Assembly: GCF_014395225.1 (NCBI RefSeq)
Contig: NZ_CP060723.1
Span: forward strand, 186,001 to 250,000
DNA length: 64,000 nucleotides
Direction: 5' to 3'
Source of the DNA: Pedobacter roseus
Lineage (GTDB): Bacteria > Bacteroidota > Bacteroidia > Sphingobacteriales > Sphingobacteriaceae
A program made the position numbers and the translations under genes. This document shows positions 52,710 through 62,856 of this stretch, one piece after another (the stretch's first letter is position 1; each line of letters starts with the position of its first letter). Below the pieces are notes generated by a model that made no database searches, was not told the origin of the DNA, and was given only the letters and a program-made list of their open reading frames with translations.

Positions 52710-55700
52710 TTATCTTCTTTCTTTCCCCTTACTCTGATTAATAATCGCATCCTTGCTAAGCGATTTATTCGTTTTAACCGGAGCTTCACTTTGTCTCCGT
52801 TTCAAATTACGGCGATAGGCACCAGAAATTTTCTGAATAAACTCTTTAAACGTATCAAACTGTTGGGTGTATAACAAACCAAACGAGGTTACGTTCGCCG
52901 TCGGGCTGATTCCGCTGTTTAAGAAAATACTCTGTTGTGTTGGTGGTTTATTGGCGGCTTTAATCGTTAAACTACCATCTTTCCTTAGTAAAAATAAGGC
53001 CTCAACCTCCCTACCCACATTATTATCTCCGAAATTGATCAGTGTAAAATCGTTTACACTATTCCGGTCTACAATACCCGCATTGATAATCAAACGGTCG
53101 TTAAAGAATTTGAACGATGCATTGGCCTCACTTAAAGAACGCACGTTTAAATCCACAAAGTTTAAATTTAACGACGACAGCACATTGTTAAACTGGTTAA
53201 ATACCAATTCTGTAGCCGTACTGGTGGCCGTAGAGCTCAGCTGGTTTCCGATAGATTCGCCACCATTGCCGGGCGCAAAACTCCTTCTGATGATTAAACT
53301 GAAAGCCTGTAAATTCAGGTTATTCTGGTCGCTCAAATAAGTCTGTAATTCTTCTTTTATAGAAGGCTGTGCAGGGAAATTGATATCCAGTTTAATATCC
53401 GGTTTCAATAATAAACCCGTTAAACCCATCTCTACCTCGGTATTTACCCTTTGATTGGCGTTGCTACTTGCATCGCGATTGGCAGCCTTATAAAGGTCGT
53501 TTAAGCTGGCTCTTAACGCATAAACGGCTTTTAAGTTAATCTGTGCGGCTGTAGGATTACCCGTCCAGCGGATGGTTCCCCCTTGCCTGATATCGAACTT
53601 TTTGTTGATGACCTCCTGTGCCGTAAAATCGAAACTTCCCGTTTCAATAATGTAATCGCCCGACATCTCAAAATCGCCAAAACTATTAATATTCAGGTTT
53701 AATTCGGCATTACCTTTACCACTCAAATTACCCAATGTAGTGTAAATATTGGCCGTGGTATTCGGATCAATGGTTAGTTTAAAGCTAAGTGTAATACCAT
53801 CGAAGTTTGTTTTTTTCTTGATCACAACCGAAGAATCCCGGCTCACAAAATTGATGAAGTCTTTGTCTGATATTGTTTCAGAGCTGTTTAAAGGCAGGTT
53901 AAAAATCGTTCCTTTTTCAGTTTTGGCTTTAATATCGATTTTCATCTTATTCGTAGGCCCCTTAAAACTGAATACCCCAGTACCATAAGCGCGTCCATAA
54001 TATACCGAGTTATCTTTTGCGGTGGTATTCAATGCCATTAAATTATTGGCATTTACGGTTACGTCCAGGGTAGGATAGTTAATATTGTTTAAATCGACGG
54101 AGCCAGTTGCCGTAGCCTCGTGTCCTTCAAGATCGTTTAAGGTAAATTTATCCAGTTCAATAATGCTGTTCTTTACCTCTACTTTATCGGTAATTACATA
54201 AGTAGCTTTCAGGTAATTTACCATCAGCTGGCCTTTATCCAGAGCCACACTTCCGTTAATTTCTGGTTTATCAAATTTTCCTTTTACAGTTAAATCTGCA
54301 GAGATATTACCTTTTAAATTCGATACCAGCTCTTTAACAAATGGTTCCAGTATGGTTAGCTTACTTTCATTCATTTTAACCGCAAGGTCAATCTGCTCTT
54401 CCTTTAAATCGAGGTTTCCGGTAAGTTTAAAAGTTTCCGAATCATCGGCTACCACACGGGTAAACACATTTATTTTTTGGCTCTCGTTGTTATATGAAGA
54501 GGTATCGGTTAACGTTCCGATATAAATGTTATTAAAGTTTAACGAATCAATCTTTAAATCGTCGGTAGCCCTGGGCGCCTTTAATACGCCATACAGATTC
54601 GTTTTTCCATTTGCATTTCCGCCAAGTTTAACACCGAAACCTTTGGTGAAAGGGTTCAGGGTTTTAAGGTTAAAATCTTTAAAACCTACACTGATCAGGT
54701 CTTTTGGGTCTTCTGAAATCAATCCATCAATGGTTACTTGCTGATTTCCATTGGTGAGGTCGAAATTAGTGATTTCTGTTTTGCCGTTGTTCAGTACGAT
54801 GCGCACCTTCTCCTGGATACGCCATTCTTCACTATTGATTTTTAAGATGGAAGGTAGTACACTCAATCTTGCCGTAGTGTCCTGATTTTTGGTAAACTCT
54901 ACCAAACCGTTCAAATCGAGCTGGTTGGCTTCGTTTGAATTCGACATTTTTACGTTGAAAGCCAAACTGTCATTCCGCAGAATGTTCGATATATTGACGT
55001 CTTTGATAAACAAACTATCGTTGATCTGCACACGGTCGGAAGTGATAATCAGTTGTAGCTGTTGGGTAGTGGTATTTTCATCGAGGATGATATTGTTCAC
55101 CACAATGCCGTTATATTTCAGTTTCTTCACAAAACCATTTAAGGTGGCTTTGTTGTTCCGCGAATCGAAATCGCCCGTTAGTGTTGCGCCTTCTTCCAGT
55201 TCCAAACCCGGGGCAAAAAGCTGCGCCAGCGGTTCGAATTTTTTCACCATCAGGTTAAATTCAAAAATCTGGTTTTTGTATTTGATGATATCAGCCTTTA
55301 GCGATGGTACATAGGTTTTGGCGATGGCTTTATAATATGATACAATCGAATTCAGGTCGTACTCGCCTTTTATGCTCGCATCCAAAATGTCGGAGCGGAT
55401 ATCCAGCACACGGTTAGCCCCTGTGCCATTGGCAGTCAGTTGTACCGAATCTACACTGTAAATACCTTTTGGATTTTTCAGGCTGATCTCCTGGATCAAT
55501 AATTTACCCGAAATATTGTTGAGGTTGGTGCCCGAAAAATTAGTGGTGAATTTTGCATCAACCATCAGTGAATCTTTCAAAAGTTTTAAAGCTTTTAAAC
55601 GTGCTTTAGAAATGGTTGCATTGAAATTGAATACCGGTAATTTAGGGTTCAGGTTTACCCCGCCATCAAAAACCAGTTTAACATTACGGTCGTTAATGCT

Positions 55701-57188
55701 AAGTTTGCCATCGAAGTATTTTTTATCGAAAGTTCCATCAATTTTTACATTGTGATAGCGGTAATTGTTAAAGTCGATGTAATCTACATCGCCGTTTATT
55801 TTCTCTGTTAAATCTTTCAGTTCCGTTCCGCGACCTTTTACATACAAGGAAGAACTGATGCGGCCCAGGCTTTTTTCATCAATCAGATTGCCGATGTTAA
55901 AATCGTAGGTTTTTACATTTCCGGTGTAAGAAGGTACATCGTTTTTATCGATCTTCATGTTTACATCCGAAACAATGCGGCCCAGCTTGGTCTTAAATTC
56001 GCCATAAGCAATAAAATCGTTCTGAAAGCCCGTAAAACTCCCGTTAAAGTTGATGTTTCCGAATTTGTTAACAATAGCCGGTATCATTTTCTTTTTGCTA
56101 TTGGTAATGCCTCCCAGTACCTCATCAAGATCCGTTTTGTTGGTTCCCGCCATCTCGATATTCAGGTCCATAAAAGTTTCCTTCCACTTTGGAAGTCCTT
56201 TTAAAATAAAGTCACCTTTAATGTGTGTGGCTTTTCCTGTTCTTAACGATAGTTTTTTAGCCTTAAGGTTGTTCACCAGTCCGGTAATCTGTCCGTCTAC
56301 ATCAAGATCGAGTTTCATGGTATTCAGTTCAGGTGCAAAGAAGGCTACATCACGCGAAGTAATGTGGCTATTCTTAAAAATAGCCTTCATCCGAACATTA
56401 TCTATATAGTGGTTAAAGTCTTTATAACTGTTAAACCGCATCTGGTAATAATCCGTTAAACGGCTCTGATTGGTTTCTAGCAGCAGATTTTTTAATTCTA
56501 TAGCATTGCTGTCGATGGTGGTTTGCGCCGTAAGGTTTTTTAGATAAAATCCGCTACGTTCTTTAAAGGTTAAGTTTTTGATATTGGTTTTAACCAAGTG
56601 GTTTTTCATATCAAGCCCTTCGAAAATACCGCTCAGTTGTTTTAAGTCTACATTATCGAAGTTTACACTGCTACCTTGTGTGGTATCCTTTGCTGCAAAA
56701 TTTTTATACCTGAAAGCAAATTTATTTAAAATCAGGCGGCCAAGTTTCACATCAAAAGGCTTACTTTTCTTTTTCTTTACAGTAGGTTTACCAGAATCGA
56801 AGTAGTTGATGATGAAATCGAGGTTAGAAGACTTATCTTTGAAATCCTTTAGGAAAAACTGCCCGTTATTGATCTGTACCGTATTGATATCGATTATCTT
56901 TTTATCAATGGATAATTGATTGATATCGACCATAAACTGAGGTGTGCTCAATAATGTGTCTTTTTGTAGGTCAAGTACCAGTAAATCTTCCAGTACAATA
57001 GACTTGAAAGGTTTGATATACAGGCTTTTGATTGATACGGTAGTTTTAAGCTCTTTTGATAGGTATGCCGCGGCTCTCTGAGCAAAATAAGTTTGAACAG
57101 ACTTAAATTGCAGAGAAAAAATAACAAGCGCGAGCAGCAAAATTATTGATGCGATTACCCAAAGGAGTATTTTAAATAGTTTTTTAAT
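52710..57188 (-). CDS. TamB-like translocation and assembly protein
   Basis: This very long protein (1,476 residues from an in-frame TTG at 57140) has the repetitive beta-taco structure of the AsmA/TamB family and a C-terminal DUF490 domain with DYIIETGSFDFTAQE, FDIRQGGTIRWTGNP and ALRASLNDLYKAA. It bridges inner and outer membranes and moves lipids or outer-membrane proteins. The TTG removes half of the N-terminal membrane anchor; extending upstream gives KKLFKILLWVIASIILLL with no ATG, GTG or TTG before the stop at 57207-57209, so an ATT at 57188 or 57191 is a likely start. Divergent from tsaD. Confidence 0.88.
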   Translation of the reverse strand: MKKLFKILLWVIASIILLLALVIFSLQFKSVQTYFAQRAAAYLSKELKTTVSIKSLYIKPFKSIVLEDLLVLDLQKDTLLSTPQFMVDINQLSIDKKIIDINTVQINNGQFFLKDFKDKSSNLDFIINYFDSGKPTVKKKKSKPFDVKLGRLILNKFAFRYKNFAAKDTTQGSSVNFDNVDLKQLSGIFEGLDMKNHLVKTNIKNLTFKERSGFYLKNLTAQTTIDSNAIELKNLLLETNQSRLTDYYQMRFNSYKDFNHYIDNVRMKAIFKNSHITSRDVAFFAPELNTMKLDLDVDGQITGLVNNLKAKKLSLRTGKATHIKGDFILKGLPKWKETFMDLNIEMAGTNKTDLDEVLGGITNSKKKMIPAIVNKFGNINFNGSFTGFQNDFIAYGEFKTKLGRIVSDVNMKIDKNDVPSYTGNVKTYDFNIGNLIDEKSLGRISSSLYVKGRGTELKDLTEKINGDVDYIDFNNYRYHNVKIDGTFDKKYFDGKLSINDRNVKLVFDGGVNLNPKLPVFNFNATISKARLKALKLLKDSLMVDAKFTTNFSGTNLNNISGKLLIQEISLKNPKGIYSVDSVQLTANGTGANRVLDIRSDILDASIKGEYDLNSIVSYYKAIAKTYVPSLKADIIKYKNQIFEFNLMVKKFEPLAQLFAPGLELEEGATLTGDFDSRNNKATLNGFVKKLKYNGIVVNNIILDENTTTQQLQLIITSDRVQINDSLFIKDVNISNILRNDSLAFNVKMSNSNEANQLDLNGLVEFTKNQDTTARLSVLPSILKINSEEWRIQEKVRIVLNNGKTEITNFDLTNGNQQVTIDGLISEDPKDLISVGFKDFNLKTLNPFTKGFGVKLGGNANGKTNLYGVLKAPRATDDLKIDSLNFNNIYIGTLTDTSSYNNESQKINVFTRVVADDSETFKLTGNLDLKEEQIDLAVKMNESKLTILEPFVKELVSNLKGNISADLTVKGKFDKPEINGSVALDKGQLMVNYLKATYVITDKVEVKNSIIELDKFTLNDLEGHEATATGSVDLNNINYPTLDVTVNANNLMALNTTAKDNSVYYGRAYGTGVFSFKGPTNKMKIDIKAKTEKGTIFNLPLNSSETISDKDFINFVSRDSSVVIKKKTNFDGITLSFKLTIDPNTTANIYTTLGNLSGKGNAELNLNINSFGDFEMSGDYIIETGSFDFTAQEVINKKFDIRQGGTIRWTGNPTAAQINLKAVYALRASLNDLYKAANRDASSNANQRVNTEVEMGLTGLLLKPDIKLDINFPAQPSIKEELQTYLSDQNNLNLQAFSLIIRRSFAPGNGGESIGNQLSSTATSTATELVFNQFNNVLSSLNLNFVDLNVRSLSEANASFKFFNDRLIINAGIVDRNSVNDFTLINFGDNNVGREVEALFLLRKDGSLTIKAANKPPTQQSIFLNSGISPTANVTSFGLLYTQQFDTFKEFIQKISGAYRRNLKRRQSEAPVKTNKSLSKDAIINQSKGKERR

Positions 57189-57214
57189 AATTTTGCAGCT
57201 TAAATATTAATAAT

Positions 57215-58216
57215 TTGTCTGTTTTACTTGCTATCGAGTCCTCTTGCGATGATACTTCAGTTGCCATTTGTAACAACGGCAAAATTACTGCCAATGTTAT
57301 TGCAAACCAAACAATTCATCAAAATTATGGTGGTGTAATCCCTGAATTGGCATCAAGGGTACATCAACAGAATATTGTGCCTGCCGTACAACAGGCTTTG
57401 ATTGATGCCAATGTTACAAAACAGGACATTAATGCCGTTGCTTTTACACGTGGGCCTGGTCTTTTAGGGTCATTGCTCGTAGGTGTTTCTTTTGCAAAAT
57501 CTTTTGCATTAGCCTTAAATATACCTTTAATTTCTGTCAATCACATGCATGCGCACATTCTGGCGCATTTTATCGATGATCCTAAACCCAATTTTCCTTT
57601 CTTATGCCTTACCGTTTCGGGCGGACATACGCAGATTGTGCTGGTGAAAGATTATTTTGATATGGAAATTGTGGGCGAAACCCTGGATGACGCTGCCGGA
57701 GAAGCATTTGATAAAACAGCTAAATTGTTAAATCTGCCTTATCCCGGCGGACCATTGGTAGACAAACATGCTAAACTTGGAAATCCTTTGGCTTTTAAAT
57801 TTGCTGAACCGCAAATAGCCGATCTGAATTTTAGCTTTAGCGGTTTTAAAACTTCGATTCTTTATTTTATCAGGAAACAGGAAAAAGATAATCCCAATTT
57901 TATTGCCGAAAATTTAGATGATATTTGTGCTTCGGTTCAACATAGCATTGTTCAGATTTTGATGAACAAGTTAAAGAAAGCGGCAAAACAATATCATATT
58001 AAAGAGGTAGCTATTGCGGGTGGCGTTTCGGCGAACTCTGGTTTAAGAAATGGATTGCAACTTGCGGCAGATGAATTGGGCTGGAACATTTATATTCCAG
58101 CCTTTCAATACTGCACCGATAATGCCGGTATGATTGCTATTGCAGGTTATCAGAAATACCTGAAAAAAGATTTTGTAGGGCAGGATGTTTCGCCAAAGGC
58201 GAGGATGGAGTTTTAA
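57215..58216 (+). CDS. tsaD: tRNA N6-adenosine threonylcarbamoyltransferase
   Basis: This 333-residue protein starts at TTG (MSVLLAIESSCDDTSVA). It has the metal-binding HMHAH, the SGGHTQI phosphate loop, GETLDDAAGEAFDK and GGVSANSGLR, all hallmarks of TsaD/Kae1. With TsaB and TsaE it makes t6A37 in ANN-reading tRNAs. The start is 24-27 bases from the divergent tamB-like gene's proposed start, so the two share one promoter region. Confidence 0.96.
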   Translation: MSVLLAIESSCDDTSVAICNNGKITANVIANQTIHQNYGGVIPELASRVHQQNIVPAVQQALIDANVTKQDINAVAFTRGPGLLGSLLVGVSFAKSFALALNIPLISVNHMHAHILAHFIDDPKPNFPFLCLTVSGGHTQIVLVKDYFDMEIVGETLDDAAGEAFDKTAKLLNLPYPGGPLVDKHAKLGNPLAFKFAEPQIADLNFSFSGFKTSILYFIRKQEKDNPNFIAENLDDICASVQHSIVQILMNKLKKAAKQYHIKEVAIAGGVSANSGLRNGLQLAADELGWNIYIPAFQYCTDNAGMIAIAGYQKYLKKDFVGQDVSPKARMEF

Positions 58217-58222
58217 TAGATG

Positions 58223-58440
58223 GGTTAACTGGTTAATTGTTGAAATCGGTTAATCGGCCAGGAGTGCTAAGTTATTGCTCATTAGTTCTCGCCACAATGT
58301 CATTGCGAGGAGGCTTTTTCTGCCGTCGAAGTAATCTCACTGCGGTAGAAAAATCGAGAATAGGTAAATCAGCGGTAAAAAAATCCTGAACCAAATTCAG
58401 GATGATGATCGCGAGGGGAGAAGGGCAAAAAAGAGAGAAA
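58223..58440. repeat. Host repeat words after tsaD
   Basis: The stretch begins with GGTTAACTGGTTAATTGTTG, a member of the dispersed TTAACC repeat group, and continues with an element that has AATGTCATTGCGAGGAGGC and GTCGAAGTAATCTC, another common Bacteroidota intergenic word. CCTGAACC/TTCAGG bases near 58390 form a small hairpin. No gene is seen in this part. Confidence 0.6.
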
Positions 58441-58576
58441 TACAGTTGAGAATGCCTTTACGTGTTTCCCGTGAATCTATGGCTAAAATAAAACAGCTAA
58501 AATAAATACCGGCAGATAAAACTGCCAATAAACCTTCCGGCTTCGGATCTCCGACACCGGACTTTAAAAATTATAT

Positions 58577-58773
58577 ATGACTGGAGCATCGTTAATATTT
58601 TGGATTGTTTGTGCGATACCGCTTATTGCCATCATTTACTGGTTGATCAGGAAAGATAAAAATAAGCTGAAAGGAAGTTGGGGGTAATTATTTTAGGTGC
58701 GCTGGTTATTGCTGCACTTTTAGTAATTGTATATGTGACCAAAGACTTTGATACTGTTTTTAGCCAGAACTAA
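58577..58773 (+). pseudogene. Small two-segment membrane protein, apparently frameshifted
   Basis: An ATG at 58577 opens MTGASLIFWIVCAIPLIAII..., a first membrane segment and a basic stretch, then stops at 58687. One base out of frame, the sequence continues as VIILGALVIAALLVIVYV and ends FDTVFSQN at 58773. Adding an A at about 58675 gives one protein of about 65 residues with two membrane segments. No family is known to me. Confidence 0.5.
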
Positions 58774-58828
58774 AAATGCGTTTTTTTAAGCATTGTTGAA
58801 ATTCTTTAAAAATGATCGATTAAGTAAA

Positions 58829-58864
58829 ATGCCCTGCTAAATTATCTTTAGCAGGGCATTTTTG
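58829..58864. terminator. Bidirectional terminator between the small gene and recA
   Basis: ATGCCCTGCTAAA pairs perfectly with TTTAGCAGGGCAT around a five-base loop, with A and T runs on both sides. It serves recA (minus strand, stop at 58888) and the plus-strand small gene. Confidence 0.88.
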
Positions 58865-58887
58865 TATGATACGGAGTCAAAGATGGC

Positions 58888-59913
58888 TTATTTCTCAGCC
58901 AATTTTTCCCCTGTTACTTCTGCTTTAATTTTGATTTCCAATTCTTCAGCAAGTTCTGGATTATCGCTTAACAATTGTTTTACGGCATCTCTACCCTGAC
59001 CAAGTTTGGTATCTCCGTAAGAAAACCACGATCCTGCTTTTTTGATGATTCCAAAATCAACACCTAAGTCGATAATCTCACCATTTTTAGAAATACCTTC
59101 ACCAAACATTACATCAAATTCTGCAATACGGAAAGGCGGGGCCACTTTGTTTTTAACGATTTTTACTTTTACACGGTTACCAGAAACTTCGTCAGAATCT
59201 TTAATCTGTGAAATACGACGGATATCTAAACGTACCGATGCATAGAATTTTAAGGCGTTACCACCTGTTGTCGTTTCAGGATTACCAAACATCACACCGA
59301 TTTTATCACGCAACTGGTTGATGAAAATACAGCAACATCCGGTTTTCGAAATAGTTCCGGTTAGCTTACGTAGCGCCTGACTCATTAAACGGGCATGTAA
59401 CCCCATTTTACTATCACCCATTTCACCTTCAATCTCACTTTTAGGAACCAGGGCAGCAACAGAGTCAATTACAATTACATCGATAGCGCCGGAACGGATC
59501 AGGTTATCGGCAATTTCCAATGCCTGCTCACCATTATCTGGCTGAGAGATTAAAAGGTTATCGGTATCTACACCTAATTTCTTGGCATAAAACTGATCAA
59601 AAGCATGTTCCGCATCAATAAATGCTGCGATACCACCTTTTTTCTGTGCTTCGGCAATAATGTGTGTTGCCAAAGTTGTTTTACCAGAAGATTCTGGGCC
59701 ATAAATTTCAATCACACGGCCTTTTGGAATACCGCCAATGCCTAAAGCGATATCTAAACTGATTGATCCTGTAGAAATAAAGTCTATTGGTTCAATGGCA
59801 GAATCGCCAAGTTTCATGATGGTACCTTTACCATAAGATTTCTCTAGTTTATCTAAAGTTAGCTGTAGGGCTTTTAATTTATCTGGATTTGCAGTGCTCA
59901 TTTCTTTTTTCAT
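58888..59913 (-). CDS. recA: Recombinase RecA
   Basis: This 341-residue protein has [11 protein letters not shown] (Walker A, near residue 70), [18 protein letters not shown] in two parts, the L1/L2 region with [21 protein letters not shown] split around it, and the usual C-terminal domain. It carries out strand exchange and co-protease action. No LexA-type box was recognised upstream; a TTATATTTA word (59923-59931 region, minus strand) may be its -7 box. Confidence 0.97.
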   Translation of the reverse strand: MKKEMSTANPDKLKALQLTLDKLEKSYGKGTIMKLGDSAIEPIDFISTGSISLDIALGIGGIPKGRVIEIYGPESSGKTTLATHIIAEAQKKGGIAAFIDAEHAFDQFYAKKLGVDTDNLLISQPDNGEQALEIADNLIRSGAIDVIVIDSVAALVPKSEIEGEMGDSKMGLHARLMSQALRKLTGTISKTGCCCIFINQLRDKIGVMFGNPETTTGGNALKFYASVRLDIRRISQIKDSDEVSGNRVKVKIVKNKVAPPFRIAEFDVMFGEGISKNGEIIDLGVDFGIIKKAGSWFSYGDTKLGQGRDAVKQLLSDNPELAEELEIKIKAEVTGEKLAEK

Positions 59914-60035
59914 TGATTGCGTAAATATAATCGATTCTCGGCTAATATGATCAAATGTTGATATTTATAATGCTAAAATATTTAGCTAAGGTAAAAGTTT
60001 TTTGGCTAATGTCAATAGTAAAGTGAAAATATTTT

Positions 60036-60707
60036 TTAAGCTTTTAATTTATCTCTTTCATTTTGTGCGGTAAGGCGTTCAAAGTACCTGCACATATAGG
60101 TAATTTCGCAAACATCACATTTAGGGCTCCGGGCCACACAAACATAACGTCCGTGCAAAATCAACCAATGGTGAGCAATGTGGATATCGTGTTCGGGCAA
60201 ATGTTTAACCAGGTCTTTTTCTACCGCCAAAGGTGTTTTTCCATTAGTCAATCCCAAACGGTTGGCCACGCGAAAAACGTGGGTATCAACAGCCATAGCC
60301 GGTGAGTTGTAAATTACCGAAGCAATTACATTGGCGGTTTTACGTCCTACTCCTGGCATCTTTTGCAGGTCGTCTATACCTGAAGGTACTACATCATTAA
60401 ACTCGTTTAGCAAAATATTGGCCATGCCTACCAAATGTTTAGCCTTATTATTAGGATAACTAATGCTCCTGATGTAATCGAAAACAATGTCGGGGGTAGC
60501 TTCTGCCAGCGCTTTTGCATTTGGGAAACGTTGAAAAAGGGCAGGGGTAACCATATTTACCCTTTTATCGGTGCACTGTGCGGAAAGGATTACGGCGACC
60601 AAAAGCTGGTAAGGGTTGTTATAATGTAACTCGGTTTCTGCATCAGGCTGCTTGGCCGAAAAATGTTCTACAAAAAGTTTGTAGCGTTCTTTTTTAAGCA
60701 TGGGCAA
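60036..60707 (-). CDS. nth: Endonuclease III
   Basis: This 223-residue protein has the helix-hairpin-helix LQKMPGVGRKTANVI with catalytic Lys, the GPD-type VDTHVFRVANRLGL with catalytic Asp, and the [4Fe-4S] cysteines CVARSPKCDVCEITYMC (C-x6-C-x2-C-x5-C). It removes oxidised pyrimidines from DNA and nicks the backbone. It lies upstream of recA on the same strand, 122 bases apart. Confidence 0.96.
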   Translation of the reverse strand: MPMLKKERYKLFVEHFSAKQPDAETELHYNNPYQLLVAVILSAQCTDKRVNMVTPALFQRFPNAKALAEATPDIVFDYIRSISYPNNKAKHLVGMANILLNEFNDVVPSGIDDLQKMPGVGRKTANVIASVIYNSPAMAVDTHVFRVANRLGLTNGKTPLAVEKDLVKHLPEHDIHIAHHWLILHGRYVCVARSPKCDVCEITYMCRYFERLTAQNERDKLKA

Positions 60708-60724
60708 ATATAAGGGAAAGATAT

Positions 60725-60980
60725 AAAATGGAAGAGGCTTTAATGGTCATTAGTTCATTGGTAAATTGCTACATTGTTTAATTGTTAAGACAGGTGTTGT
60801 TGGTTAAATGGTTAACTGTTTAAATCGGTTAAGCGACGCGATACGCTTCACATCTAACCGGTTCATTGATTCATTTGTTAATAGTCTCGTGGTTCATGGT
60901 TGATAGTTTAACCGGTTAATTGTTTAAATGACGCTAAGCGCCTAACGCTCGTCGCAAAACTGACTAATTTATCAAGGACT
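60725..60980. repeat. Host repeat words between nth and the next gene
   Basis: The 310-base gap carries several copies of the TTAACC-type words, for example GGTTAACTGTTTAAATCGG (about 60808) and TTTAACCGGTTAATTGTTTA (about 60906), together with GTTCATTGATTCATTTGTTAA-like words. The sequence ACGCTAAGCGCCTAACGC is a small inverted repeat. No gene is seen. Confidence 0.65.
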
Positions 60981-61019
60981 GCCGACTCCTTACTAAAGAC
61001 TAACCTCCACCCATCTCTC

Positions 61020-61958
61020 TCAATAATTTATCACACTCGGCAAAAGCATGATACAAGTATTTGTTCCGGTGCTTTTCCCTTGCCCGCTAAAGGAAACTGA
61101 TTTCATGATCAGGCCCTGCATCCATTGTTTGGTTTGTTTGCAATAGGGCTGATCTTCAGTTCTTAAATAGTTAAAGGTATTAAACCTGTTATAACAGGCC
61201 ATGCTGTCTTTAAAATCGACCAGATAGGAGATGCTCCCCAAAACATCACAGTTATACCAATTGAAGGTGTGTGCCGGATCGATGGTTTTTTTACTGCTGA
61301 TGGCGTACATATTCATATCAGTAAGGCAATACCTCACCTGTTCAATAATCTGCTCGGCAAGCGCTTTGGTAATATAACCTGCTTCAAAGGCATACCTGAT
61401 CTGTTCAATGGTGCCATGAACGGTATCTTTCGACCATATTTCAGTACAGGGGATTTCTAAATAAATCTGGTTCAGCTCTTTGGAGATTTCGATAATTTCT
61501 GCCGCAAAGCCGCTAGGGTCAAATTTTACATCAGTATTCATCACACTGTCTGACCAGAAAAATAGCTTGAAGCAAGTGAGTTCGGGATATTTAAAAAAGT
61601 GGAACAGTGGAATATCATCAGTGGTTATGGTGATGTGTTTGTGCTTGCTTTGTTGGATCTGTTTTAGGTTTTTGAGCAGGTCCTGCAGGTACAGCAACAT
61701 ATTCGGTATTTCCTGATCTACACTTAGATAATCAAAAGTTACGGTAGGCAGCTGATCGGGTTTATAGATAAAAGGCACCCTGAAACTATCAGACAGCTTG
61801 ATAATCTGTTGAAGATTAAGAATACTGCTCCCCCTTATTTTTTTATAAGCCTCATTGGTGCTTACTTCCAGAACTTCAGCGATGCTTTGCGCCATGTTCT
61901 GATATTCAGGTAATGCTGCCTTGATCGCTTCGAAAAATAATTCCTGCTGATTTGCCAT
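61020..61958 (-). CDS. Hypothetical HTH-containing protein (BetR-like N-terminus)
   Basis: This 312-residue protein begins with a helix-turn-helix-like segment (AQSIAEVLEVSTNEAYKKIRG, then LNLQQIIKLSDSFRVP), the pattern of BetR/XRE-like DNA-binding domains. The remaining 230 residues are helical and of unknown function. Similar proteins in Sphingobacteria are annotated as transcriptional regulators or hypothetical. It is divergent from the exported protein gene at 62166, with 207 bases between them. Confidence 0.65.
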   Translation of the reverse strand: MANQQELFFEAIKAALPEYQNMAQSIAEVLEVSTNEAYKKIRGSSILNLQQIIKLSDSFRVPFIYKPDQLPTVTFDYLSVDQEIPNMLLYLQDLLKNLKQIQQSKHKHITITTDDIPLFHFFKYPELTCFKLFFWSDSVMNTDVKFDPSGFAAEIIEISKELNQIYLEIPCTEIWSKDTVHGTIEQIRYAFEAGYITKALAEQIIEQVRYCLTDMNMYAISSKKTIDPAHTFNWYNCDVLGSISYLVDFKDSMACYNRFNTFNYLRTEDQPYCKQTKQWMQGLIMKSVSFSGQGKSTGTNTCIMLLPSVINY

Positions 61959-62165
61959 AAAAGAATAATTTATAAATTGAATTTAAGGTAATTATATCAC
62001 TAATCAAGTTTTTTGGATTAATAAGTTAATCAGTCTTAAACTTAAAGGATACAATTAGATAATTATATCGCTTATAAGGATGTAAAAAAGGAGTTGTGTA
62101 ACCTTAAAGGGTAATATGAATTTTTCAAACTGCTGATCTTTGGTTATACACTAAATCACAACATC

Positions 62166-62855
62166 ATGAAAAATCAAATCGTAATGATCACATTGACCCT
62201 TCTTTTATTGAATACAAGAGGATATGGTCAGGATAAGAAAAATCATTTCCCGGCAGCAACATTTCATCAAGCGGATGCAAAAATAACAGGCATTTCTTTT
62301 GGGGTTTTTACCGGATTATCTGAAAAGCATAGCAACGTATTGACCAATGGTTTGCGGTTGGAGCTAGTGGGTATTGGGTTATTGTTGCCACTTATACCAC
62401 GTAGTCCGATTGATGAGCGCGATAGCCTGATTCAAATAAGGGAGGTGAAATTTACTGAAAAAATCAACGGGCTAAATCTTTCAGGTTCAGGAACCGTTTG
62501 CGACGATTGTATCGTTAATGGGCTTACGGTAGGCGGGATAGGACAATATCTGTATGCTACAAACGGGATTTCTATTTCTATTGTCGGTCTGATTGCAGAA
62601 AAACACAATGGCCTGCAGCTCTCGATGTTTAATGATGTACATAAGGGCAATGGAGTGCAAATAGGTATTGGTAACAGTGCGATTGATTATAAAGGTATTC
62701 AGGTATCCGTATTAAGTAACCATGCCCTAAAATCCCGGGGTATTCAGGTCGGCTTGTTTAATAAAAGTAAAAACTTAATGGGATTGCAGGTTGGGCTTTG
62801 GAATGTGAATCAAAAAAGAAAAATACCACTGATCAACTGGAACTTCAAAAGTTAA
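62166..62855 (+). CDS. Exported protein with GLQVGLWN-type surface repeats
   Basis: This 229-residue protein has a signal peptide ending near NTRGYGQD, and a body of short beta repeats: GISFGVFTGLSE, GLQLSMFND, GVQIGIGNSA, GIQVSVLSN, GIQVGLFNKSKNLMGLQVGL. The pattern is like LA_2272-type surface-repeat proteins (recognition from memory). Such a repeat forms a right-handed beta solenoid or a barrel-like surface. It is followed two bases later by the end of the convergent MFS gene. Confidence 0.7.
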   Translation: MKNQIVMITLTLLLLNTRGYGQDKKNHFPAATFHQADAKITGISFGVFTGLSEKHSNVLTNGLRLELVGIGLLLPLIPRSPIDERDSLIQIREVKFTEKINGLNLSGSGTVCDDCIVNGLTVGGIGQYLYATNGISISIVGLIAEKHNGLQLSMFNDVHKGNGVQIGIGNSAIDYKGIQVSVLSNHALKSRGIQVGLFNKSKNLMGLQVGLWNVNQKRKIPLINWNFKS

Positions 62856-62856
62856 T

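Noticed and set aside
52710..57140. Many plus-strand frames across the tamB-like gene
   Set aside because: They are shadows of the minus-strand gene, which has a continuous family match.
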